From assembly GCA_015491205.1 (NCBI GenBank), contig WFWI01000094.1, positions 1-5,392 of the forward strand: a stretch of DNA of 5,392 nt, read 5' to 3'. The DNA is from Candidatus Microgenomates bacterium (GTDB taxonomy: Bacteria > Patescibacteriota > Microgenomatia > UBA1406 > GWC2-37-13). Position numbers and translations under genes: made by a program. The notes beneath the pieces are model-generated. The model was not told the DNA's origin, searched no databases, and saw only the letters and a program-made list of their open reading frames with translations. Shown here one piece after another: positions 1 through 5,254 of the stretch; within the stretch, counting starts at the first letter, position 1; the number at the start of each line of letters is the position of its first letter.

Positions 1-51
1 AATTTGACATTTGTCATTGATTTGACATTTGGATTTTGAAATTTGAAATTT
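1..51. repeat. Heptamer-phased AT-rich spacer repeat
   Basis: The non-coding sequence before the first gene is a degenerate stammer. The 12-mer ATTTGACATTTG occurs at 2-13 and again at 20-31. TTTGAAA is repeated directly at 35-41 and 42-48. Cut from base 2 into sevens it reads ATTTGAC, ATTTGTC, ATTGATT, TGACATT, TGGATTT, TGAAATT, TGAAATT, so a 7-bp period is visible although the units have drifted. No gene end is recognisable here. The function is unknown; it resembles the short repeats in the other spacers of the window in period but not in sequence. Confidence 0.6.
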
Positions 52-70
52 CCCAGTTAAAAGGTTTTGT

Positions 71-76
71 TAGAAT
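71..76 (+). promoter_or_regulatory. Possible -10 element of the aminopeptidase gene
   Basis: TAGAAT matches the bacterial -10 consensus at five of six positions and ends 6 nt before the ATG at 83. A start point about 7 nt downstream would fall on or next to the ATG, giving a leaderless transcript. No good -35 hexamer is seen at 16-18 bp spacing, and there is no Shine-Dalgarno sequence between the hexamer and the ATG. In an AT-rich spacer a hexamer like this can arise by chance. Confidence 0.3.
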
Positions 77-82
77 GATTTT

Positions 83-1282
83 ATGTTTACACCTTCGCAG
101 ACTATTTTACAAAAATACGCTCGTGTTTTAGTCAACTTTGCCCTTGGAGGAGGGAAGGGGATTAAAAAAGGTGAGGTTGTATATGTAGGCTTTGATGAGA
201 CCGCCAAGCCTTTGGCCCATGAAATTTTAAAAGCAATTTTAAAATCTGGCGGGCACGCGATTATGAGGATGGGCTCGGATGATTTTGAAAAGACTTTTTT
301 AGAGCTTGCCAGCAAAGAACAGCTTGAATTTTTCCCCAAAAAATACTATAAGGCTCTGGTTGACACAATAGATCACAGAATTGCGCTTTTGTCCCACAAA
401 GACCCGCTTTATCTTAAAGATATTGACCCGAAAAAAATAATTTTAGCCAACAAAAAGGTGCAAACTTTTAAAAAATGGCTTTTTGCAAAAGAGGATCAAG
501 GCAAGCTTACTTGGACCTTAGCGCTTTATGGAACAGAGAAGCAAGCTGAGCAGGCAGGGCTTACATTAAAAGAATATTGGGAGCAAATCATAAAAGCTTG
601 TTTTTTGGATTATGAGGATCCAATCAAAAAATGGCGGGAGGTTTTTGACAAGATTGAGGCTTTAAAGAAAAAAGTAAACTCAATGGGCATAAAAACTTTG
701 CATTTTAAAGGAAAGGATACTGATTTGAAGGTTGGCTTAGGAGAAAAGCGAGTCTTTGCAGGTGGAGGAGGAAGGAATATTCCTTCATTTGAAATTTTCA
801 CCTCGCCTGACTGGCGGTTGGTTGAAGGAAAGGTTTATTTTGACCTTCCGCTTTACAGATATGGAAACATCATAAAAGGAATTTATCTTGAGTTTAAAAA
901 CGGCAGGGTTGTGAAGGCAAAGGCAGAGAAAAACGAGAAGCTTCTTAAAGAGCTTGTAAAACAAAAGAATGCAGATAAGGTCGGAGAAATTTCTCTAACA
1001 GACAGGCGGTTTTCAAGGATAGACAGGTTTATGGCCCACACCTTATATGACGAGAATTTTGGCGGAAATTGGGGGAATATGCACCTGGCCTTGGGCTCAT
1101 CTTACCACGATTGTTATGATGGCGATGCAAAAAAGCTAAAGGCAAATGATTGGAAAAAACTTGGCTTTAATGAGTCACCCGAGCATACAGATATCATCCA
1201 AACCCAGGATAGGCGGGTGGAGGTAGAGCTTAAGAATGGAGTAAAGAAGGTGTTGTATGAGGGAGGGGAGTTTAGGATATAG
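83..1282 (+). CDS. M29-family metallo-aminopeptidase
   Basis: This is a cytosolic aminopeptidase of the thermophilic M29 family (AmpS/AmpT type, COG2309), which removes N-terminal residues from peptides using a two-metal site. The 399 residues are near the usual family length of about 400, and no signal peptide or membrane segment is visible. The metal ligands can be placed by motif: Glu237 in NIPSFEIFTSP (232-242), Glu302 in VGEISL, His334 in MHLALG, and His368 and Asp370 in EHTDII. The active-site stretch LYDENFGGNWGNMHLALG (321-338) is longer than the short DEN-xxx-H form of AmpS/AmpT; I recall similar longer forms in other M29 members. ATG at 83 is the first start after an in-frame TAG at 71. 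There is no clear ribosome-binding site. The gene stands alone and converges on the exchanger gene 45 bp downstream. The family call is firm; the peptide preference is unknown. Confidence 0.9.
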   Translation: MFTPSQTILQKYARVLVNFALGGGKGIKKGEVVYVGFDETAKPLAHEILKAILKSGGHAIMRMGSDDFEKTFLELASKEQLEFFPKKYYKALVDTIDHRIALLSHKDPLYLKDIDPKKIILANKKVQTFKKWLFAKEDQGKLTWTLALYGTEKQAEQAGLTLKEYWEQIIKACFLDYEDPIKKWREVFDKIEALKKKVNSMGIKTLHFKGKDTDLKVGLGEKRVFAGGGGRNIPSFEIFTSPDWRLVEGKVYFDLPLYRYGNIIKGIYLEFKNGRVVKAKAEKNEKLLKELVKQKNADKVGEISLTDRRFSRIDRFMAHTLYDENFGGNWGNMHLALGSSYHDCYDGDAKKLKANDWKKLGFNESPEHTDIIQTQDRRVEVELKNGVKKVLYEGGEFRI

Positions 1283-1314
1283 TAGCTAGTAGTTAGTAGC
1301 TGGTAGCTAGGAGA
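1280..1314. repeat. TAGTAGC heptamer tandem repeat at a gene end
   Basis: Five consecutive heptamers are seen: TAGTAGC, TAGTAGT, TAGTAGC, TGGTAGC, TAGGAGA. The first unit begins exactly with the TAG stop of the aminopeptidase gene. Because the period is 7, TAG falls in all three forward frames within about 20 bp. The repeat fills most of the 45-bp spacer between the two convergent genes. A weak 5-bp stem (AGCTA 1284-1288 with TAGCT 1297-1301) is possible, but no convincing terminator is formed. Confidence 0.75.
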
Positions 1315-1327
1315 TCCTTGCTTTTGT

Positions 1328-2371
1328 TTATTTTAGATTAAGTAGCATATAAAAAAGATAGAGTAAGTAGATTAATATCAATACTCCTCCAGACCTTCTT
1401 TTGGTTTTCCAGCGTTGGAGGGTGAAGATGAAGAGGGTTACGAAAATCGTGAAGAAAAGGAGGAGGATGCTTGCTTTTAAGTTGTAGCTTACAACAGGGA
1501 TAGTTTTATCAACTCCTTTTGTTAAGAAAAATATTGCGTAGGGAAAACCAAGGCCAAATAATATGTCAAAGATATTTGAGCCGAGGCTGTTGGTAACTGC
1601 CATTTCTGTATAGCCTTTGCGTGCAACAATTACGGAGGAGAGGAGGTCTGGGACAGATGTTCCAACCGCAAGTACTGTAAGCCCTATAACAGCAGGAGAA
1701 ACGCCTATATTTTCAGCCAGCAAAACCGCGCTTTCCACTAAAAAATGAGTTGTAACGCCTATTAAAACAATGCTTATAAGAAACTGGTAAAAGAGATTGG
1801 AGGAGAGGTTGTAAATTTTGTCAAAAAGCAAAGTTATTGGTTTAAATTTAAAAAGGCTTGATTGTTCTTCTACATCTGCCTTTTTTATTTCAACATTTTT
1901 TTGGGAATATTTTAGCCACCTTGCCCAATATTTTACAATGTAAAGGTAAAAAAGATAAAGAAGCACAAAAAGCAAGGCTTCTGGAAAGGTTATTTTATTA
2001 TCCTGAAAGCTCAAGAAAAGTATAGCTACAGTTAAGGCATAAAAGATAAGATCGCGCAGAATTGGCTGGTATGTGAGCTTTGCTCTTTTCACAAGCAAAG
2101 AAGCGCCTGTTATAACAAGCACATTGAAAATTGCAGAGCCAACTATTGTTCCAGCTCCAAGGCTTGGCACAGATTTTGCTCTTAATACAGCAAAAAGCGA
2201 GGTGAAAAGCTCAGGAGCACTGCTTCCAACAGCCATAATGGTTGCTCCTGTTACTTCTGAGGAGAGTTTGAACTTTTTTGAAAATTTTTCTAATACAGGC
2301 ACAAAATATTCTTCGGTGATTATGAAGAGGAGGTAGAAGAGGATTGTGAGTGAGATTAAAGGTTGAAGCAT
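1328..2371 (-). CDS. CaCA-family cation exchanger, NCKX-like Na+/Ca2+ exchanger
   Basis: This is an integral membrane antiporter of the Ca2+:cation antiporter superfamily, expected to extrude Ca2+ in exchange for Na+. The 347 residues form about ten hydrophobic segments in two inverted halves, joined by a charged loop at about 148-192. The alpha-1 repeat (about 42-89) contains GATIMAVGSSAPELFTS and GTIVGSAIFN; alpha-2 (about 230-277) contains GLTVLAVGTSVPDLLSS and NSLGSNIFDILFGLG. The ion-binding acids are Glu54 and Asp242. The Glu/Asp pairing, and Asp269 in SNIFD, match K+-dependent exchangers (NCKX/SLC24); K+-independent NCX proteins have Asn at the last position. It lacks the large regulatory Ca2+-binding loop of animal exchangers, as is normal for prokaryotic members. 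It lies downstream of the amidohydrolase on the same strand, but 252 bp away with its own possible promoter. The superfamily is certain; the exact ions are inferred. Confidence 0.92.
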   Translation of the reverse strand: MLQPLISLTILFYLLFIITEEYFVPVLEKFSKKFKLSSEVTGATIMAVGSSAPELFTSLFAVLRAKSVPSLGAGTIVGSAIFNVLVITGASLLVKRAKLTYQPILRDLIFYALTVAILFLSFQDNKITFPEALLFVLLYLFYLYIVKYWARWLKYSQKNVEIKKADVEEQSSLFKFKPITLLFDKIYNLSSNLFYQFLISIVLIGVTTHFLVESAVLLAENIGVSPAVIGLTVLAVGTSVPDLLSSVIVARKGYTEMAVTNSLGSNIFDILFGLGFPYAIFFLTKGVDKTIPVVSYNLKASILLLFFTIFVTLFIFTLQRWKTKRRSGGVLILIYLLYLFYMLLNLK

Positions 2372-2379
2372 AGAAGAAT

Positions 2380-2385
2380 ATTATA
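2380..2385 (-). promoter_or_regulatory. Possible -10 element of the exchanger gene
   Basis: On the minus strand a perfect TATAAT ends 8 nt before the ATG at 2371. Transcription would start about at the ATG, giving a leaderless or nearly leaderless mRNA. No convincing -35 hexamer lies at the usual spacing, and the 8 nt before the ATG hold no Shine-Dalgarno sequence. The perfect hexamer is suggestive, but the surroundings are AT-rich. Confidence 0.4.
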
Positions 2386-2428
2386 TAAAAAAATGGCCAA
2401 TGACTAATTGACCTAATTTCTAAAAAAT

Positions 2429-2456
2429 AACCAAACCCCAATAACCAATTATCAAA
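2429..2456. repeat. AACCAAT-type heptamer repeat
   Basis: Four consecutive degenerate heptamers, AACCAAA, CCCCAAT, AACCAAT and TATCAAA, lie in the left part of the spacer region. They share the core YCAAW in a 7-bp period. CCCCAAT is also, as I recall, one of the heptamers of the STRR repeats of heterocystous cyanobacteria; with a single copy here this may be coincidence. Confidence 0.5.
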
Positions 2457-2484
2457 TAAATTCTAAACGTTTAAGATTAGAATT

Positions 2485-2516
2485 TGCCCACTTTGACTCA
2501 GCGACAAAATGAGGCA
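2485..2516. other. Imperfect hairpin in the centre of the spacer
   Basis: TGCCCACTTTG (2485-2495) can pair with CAAAATGAGGCA (2505-2516) around a 9-nt loop, giving about ten pairs with one bulged A and one C-A mismatch. Just to the left lies the perfect 10-bp palindrome TAAACGTTTA (2464-2473). Neither strand shows a following U-tract, so it is not a standard intrinsic terminator. It is the least repetitive part of the spacer. A role is not evident. Confidence 0.3.
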
Positions 2517-2548
2517 GGGTTAGGATTTGGGGTTATTTATTGAAAATA

Positions 2549-2601
2549 TTAGTCATTGGTCATTGCGAATTTTTTAGTCATTAGAGAAATTAGGAATTAG
2601 T
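2549..2601. repeat. TTAGTCA/TTGGTCA heptamer repeat
   Basis: The right side of the spacer reads TTAGTCA (2549-2555), TTGGTCA (2556-2562), then after a break TTAGTCA (2574-2580), TTAGAGA (2581-2587), AATTAGG (2588-2594) and AATTAGT (2595-2601). The 7-bp period is direct and the units have partly drifted. TTGGTCA is also, as I recall, a heptamer of the cyanobacterial STRR repeats. The left side of the spacer carries the same units in the opposite orientation. Confidence 0.6.
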
Positions 2602-2623
2602 CACTTTGGCAGTTTTGGTTTTT

Positions 2624-3604
2624 TTACTCCAGCCCCAGCACTTTTCTTCCATTTACAGTTGCAATTTTAACAAGCTCTTCAAGTTCAAAAAAGCGGCAGG
2701 CTTCCAAGAGCACCCTTAGCTCCATCCACATGTCGCCATCAGTAAAAGGCTTGTGAAGATCGTTTATATTGTCGGTTCCCAAAGCCACAGTAATGCCTTC
2801 AGGCACAAGCTCATCCACCGGAGTTATGGCATTATGGAAAGGCACAAGTTTTTCATAGCGCGGGCTGTCTATATAGGCTGTGGGGCAGGAGATTACCATT
2901 ATGTTGTTCTTTTTAAGCTTCTTGTAAATTTTCTTCCGATAGTTTTTTGGATGGCAGGCTAAAGAGATCATATGGATGATAACTGCCTTTCCTTGAAGGC
3001 CATACTCTTCAACTTTCTTGATAAAAAGCTCCGTTTCTTTTTCTTCTGGATCGTTTTTTTGATCAATGTGTACATGAACCATTTTGCCTCGCTTTTTTGC
3101 CTCGGAAAATAAAATGTCCAGGTGCTTTTCTTCCTTGCCTTTATCTTTGCTAGGCAGGCCTCCGATTATATCCACAAACTCAACTGCTACTTTGAACCAC
3201 TCATAAGCTTTTTTGTCAATTAATCCATGAAGCGTCTGATTTATGAATCTTATGATGATATCGCCCTTGTATTTTTCCCTGACCTTTTGGGCGGCTTTTA
3301 TTCCTTTGTCTTTTGCGTTAGGATCAACGTCTATAAAAGTTCCTATTGCATAAACCCCTTGCTCAAGCATTTTTTCTACCCCCTTGCACATCCTGTCATA
3401 AATCTCCTGCCAGGTGGAGTTTTTGATAATTTCTGTGTTTAAAGCCCATTTTTTTTGGAAGTCTATTTTTCCAAGGTGGAAGTTTTCTGGGGTTAAGGTG
3501 TGAGCTCGATCTAAATGGGCGTGAGCATTTACCCAGCCGCCTGATTTTTTTATTTTATCCAAAAGATATTCTTTTAAATCCCAGCCCAGATCCCTTTTTC
3601 TCAT
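2624..3604 (-). CDS. Cytosine-deaminase-like amidohydrolase, catalytic barrel only
   Basis: This is a metal-dependent hydrolase of the amidohydrolase superfamily, closest in motif order to E. coli cytosine deaminase (CodA). The single-metal site is recognisable: His28 and His30 in NAHAHLD, His179 in VHVHID, His211 in IHMIS and Asp278 in ALGTDNI. Gln123 aligns by eye with the cytosine-contacting Gln156 of CodA. Two acidic CodA residues are replaced by amides: Gln182 stands where Glu217 is expected, and Asn279 where Asp314 is expected. At 326 residues it is about 100 shorter than CodA: only about 25 residues precede HxHLD, and the protein ends at VNGRKVLGLE, so the beta-sandwich domain built from both termini is missing. 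Its ATG overlaps the argG stop as ATGA, implying coupled translation. The substrate is unknown; cytosine, another cyclic amide or a ureido compound are all possible. Confidence 0.85.
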   Translation of the reverse strand: MRKRDLGWDLKEYLLDKIKKSGGWVNAHAHLDRAHTLTPENFHLGKIDFQKKWALNTEIIKNSTWQEIYDRMCKGVEKMLEQGVYAIGTFIDVDPNAKDKGIKAAQKVREKYKGDIIIRFINQTLHGLIDKKAYEWFKVAVEFVDIIGGLPSKDKGKEEKHLDILFSEAKKRGKMVHVHIDQKNDPEEKETELFIKKVEEYGLQGKAVIIHMISLACHPKNYRKKIYKKLKKNNIMVISCPTAYIDSPRYEKLVPFHNAITPVDELVPEGITVALGTDNINDLHKPFTDGDMWMELRVLLEACRFFELEELVKIATVNGRKVLGLE

Positions 3605-5226
3605 CTGTGCTTTTCTAAATTATAAAGCTGGTCAATTGTTTGCTTGGCTACCTCCAAGGAGGTAATAAGGGGAGTGTTTGTTTCAACTGCCATTTTTCTG
3701 ATAAACCTTCCATCAGTCATCTCTTTTTCCCTCGCTCTTCTGCCAAAGGGAATGTTGATGATAAGGTCAAACCGGTTTATTTGTAAAAGGTCCTTTAAGT
3801 TTGGATGTTTGTGGGGCTCTGAGATTTTGTGGACAAGAATTGCTTCAATGCCATTTTTTTTAAGGAATTTGTGGGTTTTGTAGGTGGCATAAATTTTGTA
3901 TCCAAGCTCAGAGAGCTTTTTAATATAGGGCAAGAGCTTGATTTTATTCTCCCTTTTTCCGATTGATAAGAGCACGGTTTTTTCCTTTCTCTGAGCAAGC
4001 CTCATCTGAAGCGTATAAAGTTCAATAAACCCTGGAGAGGCGTTCTGATTAAAAGCATCAGAGGCCATAAAAGTTGCCAGTTTTTCTTCAAAGATTGTGT
4101 TTGGAGTTTCTAAGGCTACAACTTCTGCTCTTCCTTTGTAAAGTTTTACTTTTACTTTTCCTGTAACTTTTTCATTGACTTTATCAATAAAAGCGTTTAA
4201 ATCTTGCATTAAAGGCTCGTACCAAAGTCCGCCATAGCAAAGGTAGGCCCATTTTGTATCTACTATTGCTTTAAACTCATTTTCCAGCCTTGTGCAGACG
4301 TATTTTTCAAGATCTTTGTGAGCGGTGATTATAATTTCTGCAGCTGGTGCTTCATAAACTCCGCGGACTTTTAGGCCTACAACTCTATCTTCAATATGAA
4401 TTGAAATTCCAACTCCATGTTTTGCACCTATTTTATTAAGTTTCATTATTAAATCTGCCAGTTTCATCTGCTTTCCATTTAAAGCGACAGGAAGACCTTT
4501 TACAAATTCAAGTTCTATAATTTCGGGTTTGTTGGGCGCTTTTTCAGGCAGGTTGCAAATCTGAAGAATTTTTTTCAAAGGCGGGATAAGGCTTGGGTTT
4601 TCTATCTCTCCGCCCTCACCTGTTACCCCCCACATGTTGTCGTCGTAAGAATAGGGCTTGTCAAAGGTTTGTTTTACTGGAATACCGTGTTTTTTAGCAT
4701 ATTCAAGCTCTTCATCCCTTCCCATAGACCATTCTCTTACTGGCGCAATGATTTTTATGTCAGGGTTCAGTGCCAAAGCTGTGCCTTCAATTCTTACCTG
4801 ATCGTTTCCTTTTCCAGTGCAGCCGTGGGCTATTGTATCAGCTCCTTCCAAAGCAGCAATTTTTACAGCCCATTTGGCCAAAAGCGGCCTTCCCAAGGGG
4901 GTTGAAAGGTAATACCTTCCCTGGTACATTCCATTGGCTTTTATGCCGCGGGAGATGTAATCTCGGGCAAATTCATCCTTTGCATCAATAACATAGGCTT
5001 TGACAGCACCAAGTTTTAGAGCTTTCTCTTTTATCTTTTTCAAATCATCTGCTTGTTGGCCAATATCCAAGGTCAAGGCTATAATCTCGGCTTTGTACTC
5101 TTCTTGAATCCATTTGAGCATAACTGAAGTGTCAAGCCCGCCGGAGTAGAGAAGAACAACTTTTTTTACTTCTCCTTTTTTTCCTTCGTAAGAAGCAATT
5201 TTGTAGTAAATTTTATCTTTTTGCAT
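3601..5226 (-). CDS. argG: Argininosuccinate synthase with C-terminal MGS-like (CarB-type) domain
   Basis: ArgG joins citrulline and aspartate using ATP to make argininosuccinate, the penultimate step of arginine synthesis. Residues about 21-412 form a complete enzyme: the ATP PP-loop YSGGLDTS (27-34), YYLSTPLGRPLLAK (105-118), IAHGCTGKGNDQVR (132-145), PVREW (162-166), DDNMWG (195-200), EDRVVGLKVRGVYEAPAAE (279-297), WAYLCYGGLWYEP (326-338) and the C-terminal oligomerisation segment ending near GFIELYTLQ. Usual bacterial enzymes are about 400-450 residues; this one has 541. Residues about 415-535 form a second domain like the MGS-like allosteric domain of carbamoyl-phosphate synthetase: VLLSIG, ATYKTHKFLKKNGI, HKISEP, IINIPFGRRA, DGRFIRKMAVE and TPLITSLEVA. 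Phosphate-site residues appear kept (Lys428, Thr448, Thr451, Lys467, Asn491). The ATG at 5226 leaves a 20-residue lead before the core; no alternative start was found there. The amidohydrolase is coupled downstream. Confidence 0.95.
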   Translation of the reverse strand: MQKDKIYYKIASYEGKKGEVKKVVLLYSGGLDTSVMLKWIQEEYKAEIIALTLDIGQQADDLKKIKEKALKLGAVKAYVIDAKDEFARDYISRGIKANGMYQGRYYLSTPLGRPLLAKWAVKIAALEGADTIAHGCTGKGNDQVRIEGTALALNPDIKIIAPVREWSMGRDEELEYAKKHGIPVKQTFDKPYSYDDNMWGVTGEGGEIENPSLIPPLKKILQICNLPEKAPNKPEIIELEFVKGLPVALNGKQMKLADLIMKLNKIGAKHGVGISIHIEDRVVGLKVRGVYEAPAAEIIITAHKDLEKYVCTRLENEFKAIVDTKWAYLCYGGLWYEPLMQDLNAFIDKVNEKVTGKVKVKLYKGRAEVVALETPNTIFEEKLATFMASDAFNQNASPGFIELYTLQMRLAQRKEKTVLLSIGKRENKIKLLPYIKKLSELGYKIYATYKTHKFLKKNGIEAILVHKISEPHKHPNLKDLLQINRFDLIINIPFGRRAREKEMTDGRFIRKMAVETNTPLITSLEVAKQTIDQLYNLEKHR

Positions 5227-5254
5227 TAAGTTTCTTTTAATTTTTTGAAATTTT

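Larger units (their letters stand above)
2396..2610. repeat. 215-bp non-coding region bounded by 26-nt imperfect inverted repeats
   Basis: The spacer between the amidohydrolase and exchanger genes has no supportable gene. Its edges are inverted copies of each other: 2396-2421 on the plus strand and 2585-2610 on the minus strand. Both consist of GCCAA, then TGACTAATT, then CCTAATTTCT, and differ only by an extra GA in the left copy and an extra AG in the right copy. Inside are further inverted pieces, including TTAGTCATTGGYCA on the minus strand at 2394-2407 and the plus strand at 2549-2562, and heptamer runs on both sides. No transposase and no clear target-site duplication are seen. It could be a MITE-like element, or a transcript that folds back at the end of the argG operon. 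Confidence 0.65.

Noticed and set aside
70..339. Open frame of 89 codons on the minus strand
   Set aside because: It is antisense to the start of the aminopeptidase gene and shows no protein features of its own.
1283..1330. Possible intrinsic terminator between the convergent genes
   Set aside because: Only a 5-bp stem can be drawn, and the T-rich stretch (1319-1329) is interrupted and too far away; the heptamer repeat explains the pairing.
2073..2336. Open frame of 87 codons on the plus strand
   Set aside because: It is antisense to the conserved alpha-1 region of the exchanger and is explained by that gene's codon pattern.
2211..2441. Open frame of 76 codons on the minus strand overlapping the exchanger start
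   Set aside because: It overlaps the strongly supported exchanger gene in another frame and runs through the repeat-filled spacer; the protein has no recognisable motif.
2485..2516. Rho-independent terminator for the argG-amidohydrolase transcript
   Set aside because: The hairpin has a bulge and a mismatch, lies more than 100 bp past the stop codon and has no following U-tract on the minus strand.
2396..2610. CRISPR array in the large spacer
   Set aside because: The repeats are 7 bp long, degenerate and in both orientations, with no regular spacers and no cas gene.
4669..4991. Two overlapping open frames on the plus strand inside argG
   Set aside because: They lie antisense to the highly conserved ArgG core and have no family features, so they are shadows of argG codons.
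3601..5226. Two genes merged by a sequencing error (argG plus a CarB fragment)
   Set aside because: The frame runs without interruption through a short charged linker (about 411-415), and the second domain has an intact motif set and a proper end coupled to the next gene; a true fusion is simpler. Read mapping would settle it.
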